The notes: generated from the letters alone by a model not told the origin. 64,000 nt of DNA from Actinomadura chibensis NBRC 106107 (GCF_001552135.1 NZ_BCQP01000040.1:1-64000); one strand, 5' to 3'; positions 41,776 to 49,393 are shown, counted from the stretch's first letter. Made by a program: numbers and translations.

Positions 41776-42516
41776 TCACCGGCGCCGGTAGTGGTACCCG
41801 CACAGCTCCCCGAACCCCGCCCCCTCATACAGCCGGACGGCCGGACGGTTGCCGGTCAGCACCTGGAGGTACATGCGGGTCGCGCGCCGCGCACGGGCCC
41901 AGTCCGCGAGCGCGGCGAGCACGTCCCGCCCCGCGCCCCTCCCGCGTGCCTCGGCACGGGTCGCCATGCCGAATATCCCGGCCCAGCCGTCGTCGGCGAC
42001 GGCGCGTCCGACCGCGACGACGGAACCGCCGTCGATGAGGCTCGCGTATCCGGACGGCCCCGGCACGCGCCGGAGGAGGTCCCGTTCGGCGTCGACGTCG
42101 CCGCCGTTGACCGCCTGCCAGGTTTCGAGCCATTCGCGGGACGGGTGGTCGTCCACCCGGACCCGCTTCGACGGTGGCCGCGTCAAAAGGCGCCTGGTCG
42201 CCGCCACTCTCAGCGACACCGTGAGTTCGCGCTGGTAGCCGCGTTCGGCGAGGGCGGCGTCGAGCGTGTCCGGGCACACGCCCGGGGTTATCTGGAAGCG
42301 CGCGGCGGCGCCGCGGCGGGCGTAGAAGTCTTCGGCTTCGGCGATTCTGCGCGCCAGTTCGCCGGGCTCGGCGTCGCCATGGGGGAGGACGGTCCCGATC
42401 CACCAGGACGGGCCTCGGGTGTGGCGGAGGCGCCATCCGCCGACTTCTCTGGTGTCGTCCGCCGGGAGGGCCCTGGCCGCCTTCTCCTGGAGGCTCCTCG
42501 CCGTTTCGGCGGTCAT
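41776..42516 (-). CDS. GNAT family N-acetyltransferase
   Basis: The 246-residue protein has an N-terminal half with no clear motif and a C-terminal GNAT fold. Motif A with the acetyl-CoA loop is ATRAEARGRGAGRDVLAALA, followed by MYLQVLTGNRPAVRLYEGAG, the conserved end of the family. The N-terminal half (LRHTRGPSWWIGTVLPHGDA) may be a second, degenerate GNAT lobe. Its start overlaps the SRPBCC stop by 4 bases. The set ArsR-SRPBCC-GNAT reads as one transcript from 43381. Substrate unknown. Confidence 0.85.
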   Translation of the reverse strand: MTAETARSLQEKAARALPADDTREVGGWRLRHTRGPSWWIGTVLPHGDAEPGELARRIAEAEDFYARRGAAARFQITPGVCPDTLDAALAERGYQRELTVSLRVAATRRLLTRPPSKRVRVDDHPSREWLETWQAVNGGDVDAERDLLRRVPGPSGYASLIDGGSVVAVGRAVADDGWAGIFGMATRAEARGRGAGRDVLAALADWARARRATRMYLQVLTGNRPAVRLYEGAGFGELCGYHYRRR

Positions 42517-43010
42517 TCGGGTGAGAGGCCCTCGTAGTAGGCGACCTGCGCGGGGTAGTAGTCGTCGAATTCGGGCTTGGGGGCGTCCGTCATGGAGGCG
42601 GTGAGCATGTCGAGGTAGTACTCCCAGCCCGGACCGGTCGTGGTGACGTCCGTTCCCGGGTCGAGGTGGTGGAGGAAGGTCAGCGTCGTCTCGCCGTCCG
42701 CCTCGCTGAGCCGGGCCTCCAGGTGCCAGCGGCCGTACTCGTCGACCGTCTCCACCTCCAGGCGGCGGGGCGGCTCGCAGGCGATGATCGTCATGTCGCT
42801 CTCCGGCGCGCCCTCCTCGTGGACGAGCGTGAGCCGCACCGTCGCGCCCGGCCTGCCGTCGCCGGTCCAGCTCGCGAACCAGCGCGCCGTCCGCTCGGAC
42901 TCGGTGATGCTGGCCCAGACGTCCTCGATCGCGGCCTTGTAGTGGCGCGTCAGTTGCAGGTCGGAGCCGGTCGCGGTGGTGAGCAACCGGCCGGTGGGCG
43001 GTGGTGTCAT
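42513..43010 (-). CDS. SRPBCC (AHSA1-like) domain protein
   Basis: The 165-residue product has the START/AHSA1 fold pattern: LTRHYKAAIEDVWASITESE, then WFASWTGDGRPGATVRLTLV, MTIIACEPPRRLEVETVDEY and WHLEARLSEADGETTLTFLH. It is translated with the ArsR gene (4-base overlap), the common ArsR-SRPBCC pair, in which the SRPBCC protein binds a small hydrophobic ligand. A role in sensing or detoxifying that ligand is likely but unproven. The longer open frame to 43514 crosses the ArsR gene and is not used. Confidence 0.88.
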   Translation of the reverse strand: MTPPPTGRLLTTATGSDLQLTRHYKAAIEDVWASITESERTARWFASWTGDGRPGATVRLTLVHEEGAPESDMTIIACEPPRRLEVETVDEYGRWHLEARLSEADGETTLTFLHHLDPGTDVTTTGPGWEYYLDMLTASMTDAPKPEFDDYYPAQVAYYEGLSPE

Positions 43011-43381
43011 CCTGCGCTCCTCTTCGGGGTGTCGGTCGGTTCGGCGGCCGTTCGCCGGTCGCGCCGGGCGCGGTGGACCTCGGTGTCCAGGGCGTCGAGC
43101 CGCTGCTCCCACGCCTGCCCGCGGACGGCCGCCAGCCACCGGTCGATCTCCCGGAGCGGGCCGGGGTCGGCGCGGTAGTGCCGCTCGCGGCCCGCCGTCT
43201 CGGCCGCGACGAGGCCCGCCTCGCGCAGCACGCGCAGGTGGCGGCTCACCGCCGGACGGCTGATCTCCGGGAACGCGGCGGCCAGCGTGCCCGCCGTGCG
43301 CGGGCCGCCGGTGGCGAGCAGCAGCACGATGCGGCGGCGCACCGGATCGGCGACGGCGGCGAAGGCGTCCATGGAGGACAT
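43007..43381 (-). CDS. ArsR/SmtB-like transcriptional repressor
   Basis: The 124-residue protein has an ArsR winged helix: ADPVRRRIVLLLATGGPRTA, GTLAAAFPEISRPAVSRHLR, VLREAGLVAAETAGRERHYR. No cysteine- or histidine-rich metal site is visible, so this is the non-metal type paired with SRPBCC proteins. The last 20 residues are charged. The start is ATG 43381 (a second ATG is three codons on). A 16-bp inverted repeat lies directly before the start, and it is likely to regulate its own set. Confidence 0.9.
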   Translation of the reverse strand: MSSMDAFAAVADPVRRRIVLLLATGGPRTAGTLAAAFPEISRPAVSRHLRVLREAGLVAAETAGRERHYRADPGPLREIDRWLAAVRGQAWEQRLDALDTEVHRARRDRRTAAEPTDTPKRSAG

Positions 43382-43397
43382 GTAACCATCGTGTTAC
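43382..43397. promoter_or_regulatory. GTAAC-N6-GTTAC operator directly before the ArsR start
   Basis: GTAAC (43382-43386) and GTTAC (43393-43397) are exact reverse complements with a 6-base spacer, adjoining the ArsR start codon. This is the usual position of an autoregulatory ArsR operator. Confidence 0.55.
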
Positions 43398-43594
43398 GCG
43401 TCTTGTCGAGCGGGACGCCGGAGCCGGACGGCCGCCGGGCGCGGCTCGGGCGGGGCGCGGCTCCGGCGGTCGGAGAATCGTCCGTGTTTGGCCGAGTTCG
43501 TGATGGCCATCCAATTTCTCAAAGTATGCCTAATGCCGGGCCAGCTTCCGGTAAGGCGTCGTTTCGAGTGAATTGAGATGTTGATGACCTACGC

Positions 43595-44770
43595 ATGGGA
43601 ACTTCGGCATGCATTCGGAAGGCCCCGAAGGCGCGGCGGCCCACTCGCGGCAGGGGGGCGACGAGCGTCCTGCTGGTCGGCGCGCTCGGGTTCGCCGCGC
43701 TGTCGGGTTGCGACAGCGGTAAGGAGCGTCCGGCGGGGCAGCGGGGGGCGACCGAATCGGCCGCCCCCGGGACGGGCCGGTTCACCGTCGCGGGGACGGG
43801 CGACTTCCTTCTCCATGAGCCCATCACCAAACAGGCCGCCGCGGACGCCCGTGCCAGGGACAAGAAAGGCTTCGACTTCACTCCGATGCTCGCCCAGTTG
43901 AAGCCATATATCGGCAAGGCGGATCTGGGGGTCTGCCACGTCGAGACGCCCTTGGCCCCGCCCTCGGGTCCCTTTGAGGGATATCCGATGTTCAGTTCAC
44001 CGCCGCAGATCGCGGACGCGATCCGCGGGCTCGGCTACGACACGTGCTCCACGGCGTCCAACCACTCCCTTGACCAGGGCGAACCCGGTGTCCGCCGGAC
44101 GATCGACGACCTCAACAGGGTGGACGTCCGGCACGCGGGCACGGCCCTCAGCCCGGAACAGGCGAAGCAGATCAACCTCATGACCGTGAAGGGCGTCAAG
44201 GTCGCGCAACTCTCCTACACCTATGGCACCAACGGCATTTCGGCGCCCGGCGGGAAGACCTGGCTCGTGAACACGCCGATCAACCCCGACAGGGTTCTCT
44301 CGGACGCGGCCCGTGCCAAGCAGGCCGGTGCCGAAGTCGTGATACTCAGCCTCCATTGGGGAACGGAATACCAGCACGCCGCCACACCCGAGCAGCGGCG
44401 CCTGGCGAGGACATTGCTGGCGTCGAACAACGTTGACCTGATCATCGGGTGCCACGCCCATGTCGTGCAGCCTTTCGAGCAGATCAATGGAAAATGGGTC
44501 GTGTACGGAATGGGGAACCAGGTCGCCAACCCGACCGCGAACGAGCAGACCACGCACGAAGGGCTCATCGCCTGGCTGACCTTCACCCGGGACGCTCAGA
44601 AGCGGTGGAGGGCGCAGCCCGCCTTCGTCCCCACTCTGGTGACGGCGGGCCCGCCGATCAGGCTCCGGACGCTCGGCAAGAATTCCGGCAGCCAGGCCAC
44701 CGTGGACCGCACGACGAAGGTCGTGCGGAGCCTCGGATACAACGTCCCGATCGCGTCGCCGCCGAAGTAG
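43595..44770 (+). CDS. CapA-family lipoprotein (PGA synthesis-like metallophosphatase fold)
   Basis: The 391-residue protein has a lipoprotein signal (SVLLVGALGFAALSGC with lipid cysteine C39). The body is the CapA/PgsA calcineurin-like fold: VAGTGDFLLHEPITKQAAAD, GVCHVETPLAPPSGPFEGY, SNHSLDQGEPGVRRTIDDLN, VILSLHWGTEYQHAATPEQR and IIGCHAHVVQPFEQINGKW. Metal-binding aspartate, asparagine and histidines are in the usual places. CapA-like proteins act on the cell surface; a poly-gamma-glutamate role is not shown, because no capBC genes are near. Start: ATG 43595 with a weak site. It converges on the DUF6194 gene. Confidence 0.88.
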   Translation: MGTSACIRKAPKARRPTRGRGATSVLLVGALGFAALSGCDSGKERPAGQRGATESAAPGTGRFTVAGTGDFLLHEPITKQAAADARARDKKGFDFTPMLAQLKPYIGKADLGVCHVETPLAPPSGPFEGYPMFSSPPQIADAIRGLGYDTCSTASNHSLDQGEPGVRRTIDDLNRVDVRHAGTALSPEQAKQINLMTVKGVKVAQLSYTYGTNGISAPGGKTWLVNTPINPDRVLSDAARAKQAGAEVVILSLHWGTEYQHAATPEQRRLARTLLASNNVDLIIGCHAHVVQPFEQINGKWVVYGMGNQVANPTANEQTTHEGLIAWLTFTRDAQKRWRAQPAFVPTLVTAGPPIRLRTLGKNSGSQATVDRTTKVVRSLGYNVPIASPPK

Positions 44771-44775
44771 GACCG

Positions 44776-45222
44776 TCAGCGGCGGGCCGCCCGCGAGCGC
44801 GCCGCCTCATGCGCCTCGCGCATGAGGCGAACCGCCAGCGAAAAGGTCTCCGCGCCGGGACAGACGATCGAGACCCACCCCTGCGCGCGATACACGGGGT
44901 GGGGCAGGAGGGTGTCGGCCGCCGCGAAGTCGACCGGCTCGCCCGCCTCCTCCCCGATGAGCTCGGCGGACGCGCGCCTGCCGACGTGGATGTTCAGCCG
45001 CCACCGGTCGGGACGGTCCAGGTCGCTCAGGCTGTCGTCGGGGTAGTTCTTCGTCACTATGGTGGCGTAGGGCTGCGTGCGCTGCGGCACCTGCCTGTCG
45101 GGCGCGTAGTAGAAGAAGTGGTCGCCCCAGGCGATCTCCGGGAACTCGCTTCCCTCGGACGGCGCCAGCTCAAGCACCCCGTCGAACGCACGGACCGCCG
45201 CGAGGATCTGCTCCATACTCAT
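44776..45222 (-). CDS. DUF6194 family protein
   Basis: The 148-residue protein starts MSMEQILAAVRAFDGVLELA and contains EIAWGDHFFYYAPDRQVPQR, QPYATIVTKNYPDDSLSDLD and RWRLNIHVGRRASAELIGEE. This wording matches the actinobacterial DUF6194 family, whose function is unknown. It is divergent from the tandem MerR gene across a short spacer that holds an 18-bp dyad, so it may be the target of that regulator. Cytoplasmic; no cysteine pairs or membrane helices. Confidence 0.8.
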   Translation of the reverse strand: MSMEQILAAVRAFDGVLELAPSEGSEFPEIAWGDHFFYYAPDRQVPQRTQPYATIVTKNYPDDSLSDLDRPDRWRLNIHVGRRASAELIGEEAGEPVDFAAADTLLPHPVYRAQGWVSIVCPGAETFSLAVRLMREAHEAARSRAARR

Positions 45223-45224
45223 GG

Positions 45225-45242
45225 TTCAAGCGTGGCGTTGAA
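45225..45242. promoter_or_regulatory. TTCAA-N8-TTGAA dyad between DUF6194 and MerR genes
   Basis: TTCAA (45225-45229) and TTGAA (45238-45242) are exact reverse complements in the divergent spacer. Position fits a MerR-type operator serving both genes. The binding protein is inferred. Confidence 0.4.
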
Positions 45243-45263
45243 GTGCTTATGGAGGGTTGGCTC

Positions 45264-46004
45264 GTGGGCCACGACGATCCGGCGGTGGAGCCCCTGAGTA
45301 CCGCGGCCGTGGCGGCGGCGACCGGCTACTCGGTCCAGCAGATCCGCGACCTGGAGGCGCGGGGTGTCATTCCGGCCGCGTCCCGGGCGCCCAACGGATA
45401 CCGAAGCTTCTCTATGACGCACGTCCGCGACCTGCGCGCCTACCGGGATCTCGCCCATGCGGTGGGCCCGGTCGAGGCGCGTAGGGCAATGCGCGAAATC
45501 CGGTCGCTGCCGCCAGACCAAGCGGTGGCGCTGCTCTGCTCCTTCCACGCCCGTCTCAACCAGGAACGGGAACAGGCGCTCGCCGCCCGCGAGGCGCTCC
45601 GTGCCATTCGCGCGGAAGCGGCGACCGACGCCGAACCCGCGGAAGCCGACTCGATGACCATCACCGAACTGTCCCGAGCGCTGGGCCTGCGCGCGTCCAC
45701 GCTCCGCTTCTGGGAGCAAATGGGCCTGGTAACTCCAGAACGCATGAAGACCCGAGCCGGAACGGCCCGCCGCTACCACCTCGCCGCGATCCGCGAAGCC
45801 CGAATCACCGCAGCCCTACGCGCTGCCGGATACCGCATCCCGGACGTCCAGCGAGCCGTCACGGCGATCCGGGACCTTCACGACGTGAGCCATTCCCTGG
45901 AGGCGCTCGACACCCGCCTGAACGCCATCGCCCAATGCGCCCTGTCTCTACTTCGCGCAGGGACGACGCTCTCTGAAATCGTCCAGGCACCCTCAGGGCA
46001 GTGA
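45264..46004 (+). CDS. Tandem-HTH MerR family regulator
   Basis: The 246-residue protein has two MerR winged helices: the first (about 10-66) reads AAVAAATGYSVQQIRDLEAR then APNGYRSFSMTHVRDLRAYR; the second (about 131-193) reads MTITELSRALGLRASTLRFW then RMKTRAGTARRYHLAAIREA. A helical linker (LNQEREQALAAREALRAIRA) lies between. Ordinary MerR proteins have one such domain and dimerise, so this chain may act as a built-in dimer. The start is GTG 45264, because GGAGG lies 8 bases upstream; GTG 45243 and ATG 45249 lack a site. Likely target: the divergent DUF6194 gene. Confidence 0.85.
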   Translation: MGHDDPAVEPLSTAAVAAATGYSVQQIRDLEARGVIPAASRAPNGYRSFSMTHVRDLRAYRDLAHAVGPVEARRAMREIRSLPPDQAVALLCSFHARLNQEREQALAAREALRAIRAEAATDAEPAEADSMTITELSRALGLRASTLRFWEQMGLVTPERMKTRAGTARRYHLAAIREARITAALRAAGYRIPDVQRAVTAIRDLHDVSHSLEALDTRLNAIAQCALSLLRAGTTLSEIVQAPSGQ

Positions 46005-46032
46005 GTTAGCGTCTCGGAAAATGAAGGAATGA

Positions 46033-46374
46033 TCAATCGAGTCGTCGTCCCATTTTCGCCGACTGCCGATTGTATCCCTTCGTATCCCACCATTCTTCCA
46101 GATGAGTGTGGACGAGGTGGACGAGCTGCCGGAGTCTTTCGGGAGAGGGCGCGGGCGAGGTGAGAACGTCCACCCAGGACTTGTCGTGCCAGGGGAGCGT
46201 GACCACCCAGTGTTCGTCCGGGTGGCCTTGGCGGCGTACGGTCAGCCGGTACGTCAACGTCGGCCCTCGGTCCGGATCGTGCTCCACCGACAGGTCGGTG
46301 ATGTCGAAGCGGACCCCGTCCGCGGTGACGTACGAGCGACTCAGGGCCTGCTCGGCCTGCGTCTGTTCTTCCAC
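46033..46374 (-). CDS. Uncharacterised 113-residue protein
   Basis: The product is acidic to neutral and reads MEEQTQAEQALSRSYVTADG, then FDITDLSVEHDPDRGPTLTY, RLTVRRQGHPDEHWVVTLPW and LVHLVHTHLEEWWDTKGYNR. A strand-rich middle and helical end suggest a small alpha/beta protein. No signal peptide, membrane segment or known motif is visible. It lies between the convergent MerR gene and the secreted protein at 46414, upstream of which it ends. Codons are less GC-biased than in the core genes, as elsewhere in this stretch. Confidence 0.55.
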   Translation of the reverse strand: MEEQTQAEQALSRSYVTADGVRFDITDLSVEHDPDRGPTLTYRLTVRRQGHPDEHWVVTLPWHDKSWVDVLTSPAPSPERLRQLVHLVHTHLEEWWDTKGYNRQSAKMGRRLD

Positions 46375-46413
46375 AGGGCTACCATTTCACCTCGTCCCGC
46401 GCCCGACACGCGC

Positions 46414-46866
46414 CTAGCAGGCGGACCCGGTCGCCGCGAGCTGGTTGACCGGGTAGGCGGTCAGGAGGTCGTTGCTCCCCGCCGGAGTACCGATGATGGT
46501 GCGGAACTTCTCCCTTCGCGGGCACTGATTCGCGTATGTGGAATAGCCGCCGCGCCCGTTCGGGTCACCGGACCAGATCGCGGTGCCGATCTTCCGGTCC
46601 ATCGTTCTGTTCCAGCCGTGACGTGCCTTGATGTGCTTCCAGCCCCACGTTCGCGTGCCGCAGCGCAGGGTGAAGGCCTGAGGCCCCCGGTAGTACCTCT
46701 TGAGGATGTAATTGCGGCTGTGACTCCTGCACTTGGCGTCAAAGCTGGTGGCCGCGCTGACGGTCTTCCCGGAGGTAGGGGACGCCGAAGCGCCGGTCGG
46801 AATCAGCAGCGCCGACGCGACGACGGCAGTCGACAGCCCTACCTTGACGGAAGTGGTGAGAAGCAT
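46414..46866 (-). CDS. Secreted small protein, possible nuclease-like fold
   Basis: The 150-residue product has a clear signal peptide (KVGLSTAVVASALLIPTGAS, cut near ASAS). The mature protein has four cysteines, in FDAKCRSHSRN, FTLRCGTRTW, YANQCPRREKF and the last residue, and a basic core GWKHIKARHGWNRTMDRKIG. The HIxxRH pattern and the mix of basic and aromatic residues recall small secreted RNase-like toxins (BECR-type), but this is an impression only. No immunity-type gene is obvious nearby; the 113-residue protein downstream is the one candidate. Expect two disulfides outside the cell. Confidence 0.55.
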   Translation of the reverse strand: MLLTTSVKVGLSTAVVASALLIPTGASASPTSGKTVSAATSFDAKCRSHSRNYILKRYYRGPQAFTLRCGTRTWGWKHIKARHGWNRTMDRKIGTAIWSGDPNGRGGYSTYANQCPRREKFRTIIGTPAGSNDLLTAYPVNQLAATGSAC

Positions 46867-46955
46867 GCTTTCCCCTCTGTTTCCCCGTAGTCACCAGGTC
46901 ATGAAGAGCCTTCTTCGGTGACCTTGCACAGGGTTCCAGCGCCGCCCACTCGCCG

Positions 46956-46990
46956 TCAATTTTTTAAATTTCAATCCAAAAATGAAGTAT
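46956..46990. other. AT-rich patch upstream of the secreted-protein gene
   Basis: The stretch around TCAATTTTTTAAATTTCAAT is strikingly AT-rich in an otherwise GC-rich window. It lies between the minus-strand gene ending at 47041 and the secreted gene start at 46866. It may include the promoter of the secreted gene and a T-run ending the upstream transcript, and is a sign of foreign or relaxed DNA. Confidence 0.5.
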
Positions 46991-47040
46991 GTCGCGCGCC
47001 CTTTGTCGATGGAGGGGTATTTCTCGCCTTTGGACGGTGG

Positions 47041-47511
47041 TCAGCGGTGCAGGCGGCTGGGCGTTCCCGGCGGCCAGCGGAGTTGGTGACCGCGCATGCG
47101 GGTCAGCGTCGGCCACCGCACGGACACCCCGTCCTCCACGCCCAGGCGCATGTAGAAGGCGAAAGCGAAGACGACCCCGAGACCCGCGCCGCCGAACAGG
47201 AACGGCCGCAGCGCCTCTCCAGCGGGGATCATCAGCAGCGCGCAGAGCACCGCAGCCGCCAGAGAGCCAACCGTCAGCCCCCGGAACAACTGCTGCCGCC
47301 GCCTGGCCCTCGCCAGTGAGGAGACTCGCACGGTCAGCGTCCTGCCGCAGGCGGAGCACTGCACTCGCGTGTCCTGGTGGCCGTGCTCCGGCCGCTCGAC
47401 GGGAACGGGGTGGACGAGCCACTCGCGCTTGGCCACAAAGACACCAGAGGTGGTGGACACTAAATGGCCGTACCCGATCCCCGGATTAGGCCCCAAGGGC
47501 AGTCTGCTCAC
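47041..47511 (-). CDS. Membrane protein with an N-terminal zinc-ribbon-like CxxC
   Basis: The 156-residue protein begins VSRLPLGPNPGIGYGHLVST and holds VQCSACGRTLTVRVSSLAR, a CxxC that could be half of a zinc ribbon. Two hydrophobic helices follow (GLTVGSLAAAVLCALLMIPA and PFLFGGAGLGVVFAFAFYM), then a charged tail. The start is GTG 47511 because GGGAGGA lies 6 bases upstream; the open frame runs on to 47556. It shares its 5' end with the DUF397 remnant at 47508-47687. Function unknown. Confidence 0.55.
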   Translation of the reverse strand: MSRLPLGPNPGIGYGHLVSTTSGVFVAKREWLVHPVPVERPEHGHQDTRVQCSACGRTLTVRVSSLARARRRQQLFRGLTVGSLAAAVLCALLMIPAGEALRPFLFGGAGLGVVFAFAFYMRLGVEDGVSVRWPTLTRMRGHQLRWPPGTPSRLHR

Positions 47512-47687
47512 GTCCACTCCTCCCACCGGGCGCTCCAACACCAGCCGCGCCGCCACACGTCTCCATTCCAGTTTGTAGCCGAAACCGCCCAGAAAGGCGA
47601 CCCCATGGCCGGCACCCGACCCGAGCCGCCACCCCTGTAACTACTCTTGCGCCATCCGTCACCAGTTTGAGCTGGGCGAAGCCGCAT
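47508..47687 (-). pseudogene. DUF397 N-terminal remnant (copy B)
   Basis: A 59-codon frame contains GDGWRKSSYRGGGSGR, matching the DUF397 opening AAWRKSSYTGQEGG of the intact gene at 49449, but then departs into unrelated residues and stops at 47508 inside the start of the next gene. It has no ribosome site. It is most simply a broken 5' fragment of a BldB/WhiJ-associated DUF397 gene. Confidence 0.6.
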
Positions 47688-47711
47688 AAGCGAATGGCCG
47701 AAAATGGGAAA

Positions 47712-47731
47712 GCCCCCTCCGAAGAGGGGGC
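47712..47731 (-). terminator. Terminator of the lost DUF397 copy A
   Basis: GCCCCCTC (47712-47719) and GAGGGGGC (47724-47731) are exact reverse complements with a CGAA loop; on the minus strand TTCCCATTTTCGG follows. It duplicates the terminator at 49414-49433 behind the intact DUF397 gene, arms identical. Confidence 0.7.
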
Positions 47732-47745
47732 CTGTGGGGGACGGG

Positions 47746-47838
47746 TTACCGGTCGAGTTCACCGGTCTTGGTGCGATTGACGAGACCGGTGCCGACCGTC
47801 CGGCTGAACCGGGGATCGGGGCCCTGCGGGTCGGTTCC
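47746..47838 (-). pseudogene. DUF397 C-terminal remnant (copy A)
   Basis: The 30-residue frame GTDPQGPDPRFSRTVGTGLV...GELDR, ending in a stop at 47746, aligns with the end of the intact DUF397 protein (TDPHGPVLQFSRPAVAGLIG...AELDR). Upstream in frame is a TAA and no start, so only the 3' third survives. The downstream terminator is also kept, showing that a whole gene end was duplicated. Confidence 0.75.
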
Positions 47839-47970
47839 GCCCTGCCGGCACGCGGATTGCGGCCCGTGTGCTTACGAGTGCCGCAAGGCACCGAACGCGC
47901 TCTGCGGCGTGGGGAGTTCATGGCCGGTAGGCGGTCACCTCTTGGCTCGTGCCAGCTTACGTTACTATAT
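47839..47970. other. Non-coding stretch upstream of the glycine-rich protein gene
   Basis: Together with the remnants this makes a 459-base gap between 47511 and 47971. I see no intact gene. The right end holds an AT-rich stretch TTACTATATGTGAC, which may contain the promoter of the glycine-rich gene, and an ATG at 47920 with GGGGAG upstream that is an alternative start for it. Confidence 0.4.
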
Positions 47971-49353
47971 GTGACTAAACTTAACTCTAAGTGGTTGTCG
48001 CTCCTTGCGGGAGCGACGACGGCCGCGGCGCTGGCACTCGTGCCGGTCACCGCACACGCGCAGCAGGTCAGCCGGACGTTCGGCTACACCGGAGCGCCGC
48101 AGACGTTCACCGTCCCGGAAGGGGTCTGCGAGTTGACGGTGGACGCCTTCGGAGCCGCAGGCGGCGACGCCTTCTACGGGTCTCCCGGGGGACGGGGCGG
48201 TGAGGTCATCGCCACTGTCCCGGTCACTCCCGGGGACGCACTGACGATCGACGTCGGCGGCGCGGGCACCGGCGGAGACGCCAACGTTCGAACGCCCGCG
48301 CGAGGCGGCTACGGCGGGGGCGGCCAGCCCGGCGCGTTCAACGAAGAGCGCATTCCCGGCAACGGCACCGTCGGCGGCGGCGGTGGCGGGGCGACGAAGG
48401 TCAGCCTTGCCCTGGAGCCGCTCATCATCGCGGGTGGAGGAGGCGGGGGCGCGGGCAGCTTCACCGACGTCTCAGCGGGCCACGGCGGGGACGGCGGCCG
48501 TACCGGCACCAACGGCGGCACCCCTGACCAGCCCGGCGCGGGCGGAGGCGGTACCTCCGCGGGCAAGGGCGGCGCGGCGGGGCAACCGGTCGCGGAGTTC
48601 GACCAGCCCGGCCTCCCCGGCGGCGACGCGGTCGACGGCGTCGGCGGAGACGGCGCCGTGAACCTCCAGGATCCGCACATGGGAACGGGCGGCGGGGGCG
48701 GCGGAGGCGCGCAGGGCGGTGGCGCCGGCGGCTCCTCCTCGGTCGGCACCATGTATGGGGGCGGCGGTGCGGGAGGCTCAAGCCTCGGCCCCGCCGATGC
48801 CACCTACAACACCGGCGTCCGCCAGGGCGATGGCGAAGTGACACTCACCTACGACACCGAGTCGTGCGGCGTCCCACCTACGCCGACGCCAACGCCGACG
48901 GAGCCTACGCCGACGCCAACGGAACCCACGCCGACGCCGACGCCGACCAAGCCCTCTCCTACACCGTGTCCAAACGAGAAACTCAAGGTCGAGAAGACCA
49001 CCGACCGGGCCAGGGTGCCGGTCGGAGGGACGGTGCACTATCGCATCCGCGTTACCAACACCTGCGCCGGCGTCTTCCACAAGGCCACGTTCACCGATGA
49101 CCTGGCCGACGTCCTCGACAACGGCCGTCTCAAGGGGCCGATCCACGCCAGCGTCGGCGCCGCCCGCCTGACCGACCACACCCTGACCTGGACTGGTGAT
49201 CTGCAACCCGGTCAGACGGCCGAGATCACCTACACGGTGATCGCCTGCAACCCGGGGGTACTACGCAACATTCTCACCTGGCACTGCAAGTCATCCGACA
49301 AGCGATGGAACTGCGTCGTGAAAACCAACACCAAGGTTCATCGCAAGCACTGA
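47971..49353 (+). CDS. Secreted glycine-rich protein with Thr-Pro linker and DUF11 domain
   Basis: The 460-residue product starts VTKLNSKWLSLLAGATTAAA, a signal peptide cut near TAHA. Next is a beta-rich glycine domain (TFGYTGAPQTFTVPEGVCEL, then GGGGGG runs to about residue 295), typical of secreted glycine-rich domain proteins. A linker PTPTPTPTEPTPTPTEPTPT of about 30 residues follows, then a DUF11-type domain (LKVEKTTDRARVPVGGTVHY, DDLADVLDN, LQPGQTAEITYTVIACNPGV). It looks like a surface or matrix protein. The start is uncertain: GTG 47971 gives an ordinary signal length, and ATG 47920 has the better ribosome site. No sorting motif is visible at the end. Confidence 0.75.
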   Translation: MTKLNSKWLSLLAGATTAAALALVPVTAHAQQVSRTFGYTGAPQTFTVPEGVCELTVDAFGAAGGDAFYGSPGGRGGEVIATVPVTPGDALTIDVGGAGTGGDANVRTPARGGYGGGGQPGAFNEERIPGNGTVGGGGGGATKVSLALEPLIIAGGGGGGAGSFTDVSAGHGGDGGRTGTNGGTPDQPGAGGGGTSAGKGGAAGQPVAEFDQPGLPGGDAVDGVGGDGAVNLQDPHMGTGGGGGGGAQGGGAGGSSSVGTMYGGGGAGGSSLGPADATYNTGVRQGDGEVTLTYDTESCGVPPTPTPTPTEPTPTPTEPTPTPTPTKPSPTPCPNEKLKVEKTTDRARVPVGGTVHYRIRVTNTCAGVFHKATFTDDLADVLDNGRLKGPIHASVGAARLTDHTLTWTGDLQPGQTAEITYTVIACNPGVLRNILTWHCKSSDKRWNCVVKTNTKVHRKH

Positions 49354-49360
49354 CCCATGC

Positions 49361-49393
49361 GCAAGGGGCCCTGGGAATACCTGGGGCCCTTGC
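49361..49393 (+). terminator. Hairpin after the glycine-rich gene
   Basis: GCAAGGG (49361-49367) pairs with CCCTTGC (49387-49393), with further inner pairs CCC/GGG around a G-G mismatch. It begins 7 bases after the stop at 49353 and likely ends that transcript; there is no T-run. Confidence 0.55.

Noticed and set aside
43595-44770. Poly-gamma-glutamate capsule locus
   Set aside because: The CapA-like protein is alone; no capB or capC genes are within the window, so a capsule role is not supported.
48309-48803. Proline-rich minus-strand frame opposite the glycine-rich gene
   Set aside because: Proline codons are the reverse complement of glycine codons, so this is the expected mirror of the GGC-rich gene.
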